Shown one piece after another: positions 51,331 through 57,825 of a stretch of 64,000 bases of DNA. How positions within the stretch are numbered: the stretch's first letter is position 1; every line of letters starts with the position of its first letter. Location of the stretch: contig CP166130.1 of the NCBI GenBank assembly GCA_041228335.1, forward strand, positions 496,001 to 560,000. Direction: 5' to 3'. The position numbers and the translations under genes were made by a program. A model generated the notes under the pieces. That model saw only the letters and a program-made list of their open reading frames with translations. It was not told the DNA's origin and searched no databases. Source of the DNA: Alphaproteobacteria bacterium LSUCC0684. GTDB taxonomy: Bacteria > Pseudomonadota > Alphaproteobacteria > Puniceispirillales > UBA1172.

Positions 51331-51594
51331 ATGATGACGGATATACCTTGCGCTGATATCTCGCTTGATCTGACCGGGCTCAAATGCCCGCTGCCGGTGC
51401 TGAAGGCGCGGCGGGCGATCAAGGACATGCAGAAGGGCGACACGCTCGAAGTGCTGGCCGATGATCCGGCAGCCTCGCTGGATTTTGCGCATTTCTGCGA
51501 AACCGGCCAACATGAGCTTCTTGAAACGAGCAAAACACCAAGGCCGGATGCCGAACCCTTGCTCCGGTTTCTGATCAGGGTCGGGGCGGGTTGA
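51331..51594 (+). CDS. TusA/SirA family sulfur carrier protein
   Basis: The 87-residue protein has the family motif LDLTGLKCPLPVLKARRAI with the CPxP cysteine at C19. A second-half beta strand LEVLADDPAA follows. TusA-type proteins pass sulfur as persulfide for tRNA thiolation or molybdenum cofactor synthesis. The latter could be relevant to the CO dehydrogenase locus, but no direct link is seen. The gene stands alone and overlaps the end of the next, convergent gene by 20 bp. Confidence 0.9.
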   Translation: MMTDIPCADISLDLTGLKCPLPVLKARRAIKDMQKGDTLEVLADDPAASLDFAHFCETGQHELLETSKTPRPDAEPLLRFLIRVGAG

Positions 51595-51919
51595 GGGCGC
51601 CGAGAAGCCGCTGATGGAGTTGCCGCGGGTCTTCCGCCGGCGACGCAAGGCCAAGTTCATGGAGTTTGTCAAAGAAGCCGCGGCCAGGCATGCCATGGGT
51701 GCGGCTGACCACGACGGCAGATCGCAGCGGTGCGCCCAGTAACGCGTCCCGTTCCATCAGGGTTTCAAGAAAGACGGTGAGTTTATGTATCCGGTGGGGG
51801 CCGGGAATAGCGGTTTGCCGGGCAAGTTCGGCATAGGTGATGGTTTTCCCGCCCGCTGCCAGTTCAGCGAGCCGCAATTCCACCCGGGTTTCCCATTCCG
51901 GTGGTGATGGTCCGGTCAT
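51575..51919 (-). CDS. Small protein with MGMT-like winged helix, function uncertain
   Basis: The 114-residue protein has a helix-turn-helix-like segment GGKTITYAELARQTAIPGPHRIHKLT and a second part with VVVSRTHGMPGRGFFDKLHELG. Layout resembles the C-terminal DNA-binding domain of O6-methylguanine methyltransferase and the alkyltransferase-like proteins, but the PCHR active-site motif (or PWHR of ATLs) is absent: PGPHRIHK appears instead. A role in DNA binding is only suggested. It overlaps tusA tail to tail. Confidence 0.6.
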   Translation of the reverse strand: MTGPSPPEWETRVELRLAELAAGGKTITYAELARQTAIPGPHRIHKLTVFLETLMERDALLGAPLRSAVVVSRTHGMPGRGFFDKLHELGLASPAEDPRQLHQRLLGALNPPRP

Positions 51920-51980
51920 GATATGCTCCCTTGCTCGCGATCAGGACTGGTATCCGGGCGCGCGGGTGGTATGATGCGGC

Positions 51981-52751
51981 ATGGCTGTCTTGCGATCCAT
52001 TCTGTTCAATATTCTCTTTTATGGGGCAACGGTGGTGATGTCTATTGTCGGCCTGCCGATATTGCTCCTGCCGGTGCGGTATCTCAAGCGATATCAGCAT
52101 CTCTGGGCGGGGATACTTGTTTTCCTGCTTCGGCATGTCATGGGGATACGGCATCGCATTACCGGGCCGAAGCCTCATGGGCAGGTGATCTATGCCGCCA
52201 AGCACCAGTCAGCCTGGGAGACTATTGTCCTTTACAGGGAATTCGGCAGCCCGGCCCCGGTTCTCAAGCGGGAGCTCATATTCCTGCCGCTGATCGGGCT
52301 TTATTTCCTGCGGGTACCATCGGTGCCGATCAACCGCTCGGCCGGGCGCAATGCCCTGAAACAACTGATCTCGAGCGCCAGAAAGATTGCCGAAACCGGC
52401 AGCAGCGTGCTGATCTTCCCCCAGGGAACGCGGGTCGCGCCGGGGGCAAGCCATCCCTATCATGCCGGAACCTTTGCCATCTATCAGGCGACGGGCCTGC
52501 CGGTGGTGCCGGTCGCGCTCAATGCCGGGCTTGTCTGGCCGCGACGGGCGCTCCTGAAAAAGCCGGGGATGATCGAGGTCAGGTATCTTGAGGCTATCCC
52601 GCCCGGGCTGGATCGGCAGGCGTTCATGGCGCGGCTCGAAACCTCTATTGAGACCGCAACCAATGCCCTTGCCGGGATGCCCCCGGGGAAAATACCCGGC
52701 CCTGACCCTGATCAAGGGGATGCTGGCCAGAACAGGGCGGACAAGGTATAG
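51981..52751 (+). CDS. plsC: 1-acyl-sn-glycerol-3-phosphate acyltransferase-like protein
   Basis: PlsC-family enzymes make phosphatidic acid. The 256-residue protein has one or two N-terminal transmembrane segments (about 5-30, 43-55). Acyltransferase motifs are KHQSAWET (H75, with E80 in place of the usual aspartate of HX4D), VPINRSAGRNAL and FPQGTR. The HX4E form occurs in a recognised PlsC-like subgroup of alphaproteobacteria, so activity is plausible. The C-terminal tail (about 235-256) is low complexity. Confidence 0.85.
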   Translation: MAVLRSILFNILFYGATVVMSIVGLPILLLPVRYLKRYQHLWAGILVFLLRHVMGIRHRITGPKPHGQVIYAAKHQSAWETIVLYREFGSPAPVLKRELIFLPLIGLYFLRVPSVPINRSAGRNALKQLISSARKIAETGSSVLIFPQGTRVAPGASHPYHAGTFAIYQATGLPVVPVALNAGLVWPRRALLKKPGMIEVRYLEAIPPGLDRQAFMARLETSIETATNALAGMPPGKIPGPDPDQGDAGQNRADKV

Positions 52752-52835
52752 TCAATCAAGGGAAGGAGGGCGGCACGGGCACATCCCCCGCCCAGGTCAT
52801 TCCCCGCCCGGAGAAAGCTTTTCAGGAGCAGTGAT

Positions 52836-53228
52836 ATGGATGGATCTTTCGGCAAAGGCGAACGCCAGCGAAATGTGCTGGGCGGTGAACTTGCCTCATG
52901 CTCGGAGCGTCCGCTGACCGGATTTTACCGGACCGGATGCTGTGATACCGGCCCCGAAGATCAGGGCGTTCACACGGTCTGCGCCATCATGACCGAAGAG
53001 TTTCTGGCCTTCAGCAAGGCGGCGGGTAACGATCTTTCAACGCCGCGGCCTGAATTCGGGTTTGACGGGCTTGCCCCGGGTGATCGCTGGTGCCTGTGCG
53101 CGGCCAGATGGGAGCAGGCAAGACTGGCAGGCAAGGCCCCAAAAGTTGTTCTGCAGGCAACAAACATGGTGACCTTGAGGATCTGCGCGCTGGATGATCT
53201 CAAGGCCCATGCCATTGACCTTAACTGA
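52836..53228 (+). CDS. DUF2237 family protein
   Basis: The 130-residue protein matches DUF2237 throughout: RNVLGGELASCSERPLTGFY, TGCCDTGPEDQGVHTVCAIM, TEEFLAFSKAAGNDLSTPRP and PGDRWCLCAARWEQA. The conserved cysteines suggest metal or redox chemistry, but no function is established. AGGAG lies about 8 nt upstream of the ATG. It is the first of two closely spaced genes (gap 11 bp). Confidence 0.9.
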   Translation: MDGSFGKGERQRNVLGGELASCSERPLTGFYRTGCCDTGPEDQGVHTVCAIMTEEFLAFSKAAGNDLSTPRPEFGFDGLAPGDRWCLCAARWEQARLAGKAPKVVLQATNMVTLRICALDDLKAHAIDLN

Positions 53229-53239
53229 AGGAGAGACGG

Positions 53240-53434
53240 ATGCTTACCCTTGACCAGAAAGTCAGGATCAGCTGCACCGATACCGACGTGGAAGCTGACG
53301 GAATTATCGTACGGATCCGTCCAGAAGGGTTCGACGCTGCGCTCGGGGAGTTGATCATCAATTTCCGCAAACACCGGCCGGGTATCTATGTCGGCCAGCA
53401 ATCAGGGATGGAATTCGTTGTCCGGACACGCTGA
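53240..53434 (+). CDS. Small conserved-looking hypothetical protein
   Basis: The 64-residue soluble protein starts MLTLDQKVRISCTDTDVEA and looks like a small beta-rich fold (alternating polar and aliphatic residues, with GIIVRIRPEGF and GELIINFRKH). GAAGGAGAG 5 nt upstream is a strong Shine-Dalgarno sequence. No family recognised. It is probably co-transcribed with the DUF2237 gene. Confidence 0.7.
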   Translation: MLTLDQKVRISCTDTDVEADGIIVRIRPEGFDAALGELIINFRKHRPGIYVGQQSGMEFVVRTR

Positions 53435-53483
53435 GCAATACCCGCCCAACAAGGCGGAGAGAGGGCCGGGGGAAACCCCTGAG

Positions 53484-53630
53484 ATGCCCGGCGATGCCCG
53501 CCGCGCGGATCGCTGGATATGGGGCGTCTGGATAGCGGTTGCGCTGTTGTCGGTCGCCATTCTCCCTTTTGCGACAAGACTGGGTGAAGTCAGCCGCGCC
53601 ATCGCCCGGTTCTGCGGATTTGCGCTCTAG
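53484..53630 (+). CDS. Possible small single-pass membrane protein
   Basis: The 48-residue ORF starts MPGDARRADRWIWGVW and contains one clear transmembrane helix (about 11-30, WIWGVWIAVALLSVAILPFA) with a basic flank, which makes coding plausible. The start is uncertain: the frame is open upstream from 53388, and a TTG at 53418 has a GGGATGGAA tract before it. It lies between two real genes on the same strand. Confidence 0.4.
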   Translation: MPGDARRADRWIWGVWIAVALLSVAILPFATRLGEVSRAIARFCGFAL

Positions 53631-53671
53631 CGCGTAAAGGCAAACACAAAAGAGAAAAGAGAGGCGGGATA

Positions 53672-54148
53672 GTGGAAAAAATCGAAGCGCTTCGCGATGC
53701 CGTTGACCGGATCCATGCCATCAGCCTGGGCGAGGAAGACGAGATCGCCCTGATGGCCACCATTGCAGCAGAGCTCTATCAATCGGTTGATGGGTATGAC
53801 TGGGTCGGGTTTTACCGGGTCACGTCGCCGGGGATGCTCAAGATCGGCCCGTATCAGGGCGGGCATGGATGCCTGACCATTCCCTTTGACCGGGGCGTAT
53901 GCGGGGCCGCCGCGCGCGCGAGGCGCATTCAACGCGTCGATGATGTCGAGGCGTTCCCCGGGCATATAGCCTGCGCCGTTTCCACCCGTTCGGAGATGGT
54001 GCTGCCGGTATATGATGCCGCGGGCGAGGTCATTGCCGTGCTTGACATTGACAGCGACCAGCCGGCGTTTTTCGATCAGGAAGATGAGGAAATTCTCGAT
54101 CAGATGATCCGCCGTATTTTTGGCGGGGAAATCCGACCGGGCGGGTGA
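53672..54148 (+). CDS. msrC: Free methionine-(R)-sulfoxide reductase (GAF domain, MsrC type)
   Basis: The 158-residue GAF protein reduces free methionine-R-sulfoxide. Conserved features are YDWVGFYRV, IPFDRGVCGAAAR, GHIACAVSTRSEMVLPV, and all three cysteines of the family: C67, C77 and C101. The start is GTG 53672 with GAGGCGGG upstream. The family name in E. coli is MsrC (YebR). Standalone, convergent with the small unit to its right. Confidence 0.9.
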   Translation: MEKIEALRDAVDRIHAISLGEEDEIALMATIAAELYQSVDGYDWVGFYRVTSPGMLKIGPYQGGHGCLTIPFDRGVCGAAARARRIQRVDDVEAFPGHIACAVSTRSEMVLPVYDAAGEVIAVLDIDSDQPAFFDQEDEEILDQMIRRIFGGEIRPGG

Positions 54149-54174
54149 GCAACAAAGGATGCAGCAGGCAAAAA

Positions 54175-54201
54175 AAGAGGAAAGCATTTCGCTTTCCTCT
54201 T
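54175..54201 (-). terminator. Intrinsic terminator after the 29-codon ORF
   Basis: A perfect 11-bp stem (AAGAGGAAAGC at 54175-54185 with GCTTTCCTCTT at 54191-54201) closes a 5-nt loop. On the minus strand the stem ends in TT and runs into four more T residues (54174-54171), six in all. It lies 27 bp past the small ORF stop. It may also end msrC transcripts on the plus strand, where TT-CC follows. Confidence 0.85.
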
Positions 54202-54228
54202 CCGTGATTGTGTTGCAGGACTGGTGAC

Positions 54229-54318
54229 CTATCGTCCCTGGCCGAAGCTTTCGAGGCTGCCCAAAAGCCCAGTTCGAGACACGCCTGTTCCTGAACAAAT
54301 TTCACGATCACTAGACAT
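54229..54318 (-). CDS. 29-residue peptide ORF with perfect Shine-Dalgarno sequence
   Basis: The ORF begins MSSDREICSGTGVSRT and ends LGSLESFGQGR. It is preceded by AAAGGAGGTGATCC (54333-54320), which complements the 16S 3' end over its whole length; AGGAGG ends 7 nt before the ATG. It has one cysteine (C8), seven glycines or so, no hydrophobic segment and no signal. It has its own likely promoter and a strong terminator. I recognise no family. It could be an abundant small protein, a peptide precursor or a regulatory peptide. Confidence 0.65.
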   Translation of the reverse strand: MSSDREICSGTGVSRTGLLGSLESFGQGR

Positions 54319-54335
54319 GGGATCACCTCCTTTCG

Positions 54336-54384
54336 ATTGTTGACAATGACATGAGTATATGCCGCTTTCCCTGAAGCTGGAAAG
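54336..54384 (-). promoter_or_regulatory. Promoter and dyads of the 29-codon ORF
   Basis: Minus-strand TATACT (54359-54354) is a strong -10, with TTTCCA (54383-54378) 18 bp upstream as a possible -35. Dyad CTTTCC-N8-GGAAAG (54365-54384) overlaps the -35, and ATTGT-TG-ACAAT (54336-54347) lies at the predicted start site. Both would suit regulator binding. Confidence 0.5.
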
Positions 54385-54432
54385 ACCGAATTTCACCTGC
54401 TCCTGAAAAGAAGGTATGGTGGCCTTCACTGG

Positions 54433-54888
54433 CTAATGGCCATGACCCATCGCGACAACAGGGGCGTTGAGGCGGATTTTACCTGCATGCTCGAAGACGA
54501 GGGAAAGCGGGGCGGTCTCACCTTTTTTCTTTCTTTGGGTGAGATCCATCAGCATCAGATGAAGGCCGCCCGCTTCAAGCGTGACGGTTTCGCCCGGCTT
54601 GATCTCTAGCGGCTCTCCAAGCGGGCGCATCCGCATGACATCGCCGCTCATCTCCATCCGGTGAATTTCAACCCGGCGCGCGATCTCTGTTTCAGCGCCA
54701 AGCAGGTACTCCGCCTGGCTGCCGGTATTCGTGATGGTGACATAGGCGGCGGTGACATTGGCGCCGGGAACCGCCATGCGGATGCGGGCGTCATCAAGCC
54801 TCAGCGGGCCATGCTCGATCGTCTCCGCCGCCGCAAGGCTTGTCACCATGGTGAAAATAAAGGTAATATATAGTAGCAGTCTGGTCAT
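54433..54888 (-). CDS. Periplasmic copper chaperone PCuAC family protein
   Basis: The 151-residue protein has an N-terminal signal peptide (about 1-21, ending SLAAA) and one PCuAC (DUF461) domain. The copper motif H-x10-M-x~22-H-x-M is recognisable as H76, M87, H110 and M112 (EIHRMEM, GLHLMLMD). A histidine-rich tail (MGHGH) may also bind metal. PCuAC loads copper onto cytochrome oxidase CuA with Sco1 proteins, which are not in the window. The short peptide ORF follows 114 bp downstream on the same strand. Confidence 0.92.
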   Translation of the reverse strand: MTRLLLYITFIFTMVTSLAAAETIEHGPLRLDDARIRMAVPGANVTAAYVTITNTGSQAEYLLGAETEIARRVEIHRMEMSGDVMRMRPLGEPLEIKPGETVTLEAGGLHLMLMDLTQRKKKGETAPLSLVFEHAGKIRLNAPVVAMGHGH

Positions 54889-54981
54889 CAGGGCCCAACA
54901 TGATGATTTGAGGGTTAATTATTCTTATCGAAGGGGCAGGAGAATTACAAGACAGCCAGCATCAGCAAGGAAGGTGAAAAC

Positions 54982-55041
54982 ATGCGGCATAACATCACAA
55001 TTCTGGAATACTGCCCGTGCTACCTGGCGGCAGGCGGTTAG
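54982..55041 (+). CDS. Possible 19-residue Cys-Pro-Cys peptide
   Basis: A short ORF encodes MRHNITILEYCPCYLAAGG, preceded by AAGGAAGGTG at 6-15 nt from the ATG. It sits in the gap between the divergent PCuAC gene and the Nudix gene, 36 bp before the latter. It could be a leader peptide, an independent small protein or chance. The ribosome binding site is the main support. Confidence 0.35.
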   Translation: MRHNITILEYCPCYLAAGG

Positions 55042-55077
55042 ATCGCGGATCATTCACGTCTTGTGAGGAAATCTTTA

Positions 55078-55533
55078 GTGCCCAAATATACCAAAGCCGG
55101 AACCATCCCCATCCGCATGAAAGGCAGGCAGATCGAAGTCTGTTTTGTCACGTCCCGGTCAAGGCGGGCTGTTTTCGTGTTGCCAAAAGGAACGATCGGC
55201 AAAACCGAAAAGGCAAGCGAAACCGCGTTGCGTGAAACCTATGAGGAGGCGGGGGTCAAAGGCCGGATCCTGTGGCCGTGGAAGAACGGCAAGAGAAAAA
55301 AATCCATCAAGGCCAAGACCCGGGAATATCGCGCCAAATATTTCATTCTTCTTGTCGACACCATCCACAATCAATGGCCGGAGCGGCCATGTCGCAATCG
55401 CAAATGGCTCAATGCCATGGCATTGCGGCGCAAGAACACCACCAAGCGTGATCGAGATGTTATTCGCAGCATGCTCAAGCTCAACCTGAAAGACGCGATC
55501 AGCAAGGCTGTGGCGTCTTCCTCCGCGGCTTGA
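55078..55533 (+). CDS. Nudix hydrolase, DIPP-like
   Basis: The 151-residue protein has a perfect Nudix box G-x5-E-x7-R-E-x2-E-E-x-G-V at about 38-60 (segment KGTIGKTEKASETALRE then TYEEAGV). It resembles diphosphoinositol-polyphosphate or diadenosine-polyphosphate hydrolases (PKGTIGKTE), whose bacterial substrates are unclear. The start is GTG 55078 (MPKYTKAG) with GAGGAAA upstream; an earlier in-frame GTG at 55063 is less well placed. The C-terminus is lysine/arginine-rich. Confidence 0.88.
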   Translation: MPKYTKAGTIPIRMKGRQIEVCFVTSRSRRAVFVLPKGTIGKTEKASETALRETYEEAGVKGRILWPWKNGKRKKSIKAKTREYRAKYFILLVDTIHNQWPERPCRNRKWLNAMALRRKNTTKRDRDVIRSMLKLNLKDAISKAVASSSAA

Positions 55534-55729
55534 GGGAATCGGCGGCGTGCTGATCTCCTGATCCGCGATTCTCCATCTTCGGCGACGGAACCTGTTTTTT
55601 CTCCCGCAAAAAAAATCGAAGAGATACAATGCCATGGTATGTGCAGTGTCAGCGTGACATATTCCTGTAACAGTTTTCGGGATTCCTGCTCTTCACAGGT
55701 AATCCGTTCATATCCATGGAGTGCTGAAC

Positions 55730-55954
55730 ATGACCAATCTTGTCCCGCTCAAAACCGTTGCCATGACCTGTTCCATGTCCGTTGACGAGCTGCTTGATAT
55801 CGCCAAGAGCAACGAGGCCAGATTATTTCGGATCGAAGGTACCATCCTCGTTGATCCGGAAGAGTTCGACTACCTCAACCAGGCAGAGGAAATTTTCATG
55901 CTCAGCGCGGATCAGGTGAAATCCCCGGTGCTGCGGATGCCGGCAAGAGGCTGA
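55730..55954 (+). CDS. Hypothetical protein
   Basis: The 74-residue protein starts MTNLVPLKTVAMTCSMSVDEL. It looks soluble, with two helices and a short beta segment (ARLFRIEGTILVDPEEFDYL), a layout that recalls helix-turn-helix or excisionase-like small proteins. No family is recognised. GGAG lies 8 nt upstream of ATG 55730; GTG 55721 is an alternative. A 196-bp non-coding gap precedes it, in which I see no hairpin with a T-run. Confidence 0.55.
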   Translation: MTNLVPLKTVAMTCSMSVDELLDIAKSNEARLFRIEGTILVDPEEFDYLNQAEEIFMLSADQVKSPVLRMPARG

Positions 55955-56091
55955 TCCCGGCCAGGATATCCCCGGGCGGGCACGAAACAGCCTCCCCTGA
56001 GATGAATTTGCTTGGAGCCGCATAAATTCCGTGGAAGACTGCGCTATGTCCGGGGAGACCGGCGAGATGGCAGAGTGGAGAGCGGTGCAGT

Positions 56092-56991
56092 ATGGCAAGT
56101 ATCACGTTGCTCGATGGCGGGCTTGGTCAGGAAATCCAGAAGAAAACAGGGGCGAGCGCCCACCCGCTCTGGTCGGTCAAGGTGATGATGGAGCAGCCTT
56201 CCATCGTCTCGGACGTGCATCGTGAATTTATCGCCGCTGGGGCCGATGCGATCGCGGTCAATACCTATACCGCAACGCCGCAGCGTCTTGCCGCCAATGG
56301 CCACCCTGACTGGTTCGAGCCGGCCCAGAAGATGGCGCTTGATCTTGCGGCCCAGGCCCGCGACGCGGCAGGACGGGTGGTGCATATCTGTGGTTGCCTG
56401 CCGCCGCTGGTGGCAAGTTACCGCGCCGATAAGAGCCTTGACTATACCGCTTCGCTCGAAAGTTTCAGGTCTATTGTCGCGATTGAAAAGGACCGGGTGG
56501 ATGTGTTTTTCATCGAGACCATGGCCAAGATCAGCGAAGCCGAAGCCGCCATCGATGCGGCGAAAGAATCCGGCAAGCCTGTCTTTGTCGGGTTCACCGT
56601 TGAAGATGATGATGGCAATCTGCTGCGGTCGGGCGAAAATCTGGCCGATGCGGTGGCCATGGTGCGGTCGCGTGACATTGCCGGTGTCATGGTCAATTGT
56701 TCCTATCCCGAGGCGGTGACGAGGGCCATGCCGGTGCTGGCGGATGCCGGGATACGTTTTGGCGGCTATGCCAACGGCTTCACGTCGATTGCGGCCCTCG
56801 ATCCGGGGACAACGGTGGACCGGCTTCAGGCCCGCACGGATCTGACGCCGGAGATTTACGGAGATTTCGTGTTTTCATGGATCGAGGCAGGGGCGACTAT
56901 TGTCGGGGGATGCTGTGAGGTCGGCCCCGGGCATATCCGCCATCTTCATGAACGCCTTGAAGCAGGTGGGTATACGCGTTGCCCCTTATAG
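56092..56991 (+). CDS. Homocysteine S-methyltransferase family protein
   Basis: The 299-residue TIM-barrel protein starts ITLLDGGLGQEIQKK and has zinc ligands C203 (VMVNCSYPEA) and C274-C275 (GGCCEVGPGHIRHL), the full triad for this family. It methylates homocysteine, or an analogous thiol or selenol, from a donor such as S-methylmethionine, betaine or dimethylsulfoniopropionate. The donor cannot be read from sequence. No SAM-II or SAH riboswitch pattern is evident in the 137 bp upstream. Confidence 0.9.
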   Translation: MASITLLDGGLGQEIQKKTGASAHPLWSVKVMMEQPSIVSDVHREFIAAGADAIAVNTYTATPQRLAANGHPDWFEPAQKMALDLAAQARDAAGRVVHICGCLPPLVASYRADKSLDYTASLESFRSIVAIEKDRVDVFFIETMAKISEAEAAIDAAKESGKPVFVGFTVEDDDGNLLRSGENLADAVAMVRSRDIAGVMVNCSYPEAVTRAMPVLADAGIRFGGYANGFTSIAALDPGTTVDRLQARTDLTPEIYGDFVFSWIEAGATIVGGCCEVGPGHIRHLHERLEAGGYTRCPL

Positions 56992-57024
56992 GATATTTTT
57001 TCTTGAGACGAAGTGAGCAAAACC

Positions 57025-57816
57025 ATGTCTATTCCGCAGGATCTCGATTACTGGATTGATGAAGAACGTCACCCGCTTTCCTCGCCGTCTTTTTGCGAGC
57101 AATGCCGTGAGGTGCTGGATCGTGAGGGCGTCCTGACCCTTGACGGATTCATCCGTCAGGACCGGCTCAAGGCCATGACTGAAGCTGCGGAAGAGAAGGC
57201 GCATCTCGCCTATTTCACCAGTTCCACCCATAATGTCTACCTCACCCCGCCGGACCCGGACCTGCCGGAAGATCATGTCTTCAACCGCCAGATCACGTCA
57301 TCCAAGGGATGTATCACCACCGATCAGGTGCCGGCGGAAACAGGCCTGCATGTGATCTATAACGCCCCACAATTCAAGTCCTTCATTGCTCGCGTGGTGG
57401 GGCAGGAGGCGGTCTTTCCCTATGCGGATCCGTTGTCTTCGATCAACGTGCATTATGCCTCGCAAGGCCAGGAACTGGGCTGGCATTTCGATAATTCCTC
57501 CTTTGCCATCACGCTCCTGCTGCAGGCCCCTGAGGCGGGTGGAAGTTTCGAATATGTGCGCGACCTGCGCGACGCCGATGCAGGGGAGATGAACTTTGAT
57601 GGGGTCGGGGCTGTTCTCGACGGGCAGATGCCTTCACGAAAGCTCAGGATTGATCCCGGCACGCTGGTGCTGTTCCGGGGGCGCAATGCCATCCATCGCG
57701 TCACCCCGACCGAAGGGAAGAGAACACGGATTCTGGTGGTGCTGGCGTATAACGATACCCCCGGTGTGGCGCTCTCGGAGACCGCGCGCATGACGTTTTA
57801 CGGCCGTCTTGCCTGA
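57025..57816 (+). CDS. Fe(II)/2-oxoglutarate-dependent oxygenase
   Basis: The 263-residue protein has the iron-binding triad H154-x-D156 (GWHFDNSSF) and H224 (IHRVTP), with R235 likely to bind 2-oxoglutarate. INVHYASQGQELGWHFDNSS and LLLQAPEAGGSFEYVRDLRD resemble the branch that includes the BesD/HalD amino acid halogenases and their hydroxylase relatives. The intact aspartate indicates hydroxylation. ATG 57025 is used; an in-frame GTG at 57013 is possible. The gene follows the homocysteine methyltransferase by about 30 bp and may be co-transcribed. Confidence 0.85.
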   Translation: MSIPQDLDYWIDEERHPLSSPSFCEQCREVLDREGVLTLDGFIRQDRLKAMTEAAEEKAHLAYFTSSTHNVYLTPPDPDLPEDHVFNRQITSSKGCITTDQVPAETGLHVIYNAPQFKSFIARVVGQEAVFPYADPLSSINVHYASQGQELGWHFDNSSFAITLLLQAPEAGGSFEYVRDLRDADAGEMNFDGVGAVLDGQMPSRKLRIDPGTLVLFRGRNAIHRVTPTEGKRTRILVVLAYNDTPGVALSETARMTFYGRLA

Positions 57817-57825
57817 CCACAGGCG

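Noticed and set aside
51575..51919. Active O6-methylguanine methyltransferase
   Set aside because: The PCHR active-site cysteine motif is missing and the N-terminal domain is absent.
54229..54318. PqqA or other known RiPP precursor identity of the 29-residue peptide
   Set aside because: It lacks the Glu-x3-Tyr motif of PqqA, and no radical SAM, cyclodehydratase or transporter gene lies nearby.
55955..56091. SAM-II or SAH riboswitch upstream of the homocysteine methyltransferase
   Set aside because: I looked for the conserved core segments of these riboswitches and did not find them. Only short unrelated hairpins are present.
57025..57816. Halogenase assignment for the 2-oxoglutarate enzyme
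   Set aside because: Radical halogenases replace the iron-binding Asp by Gly or Ala. Here the motif is H-F-D, so hydroxylation is expected.
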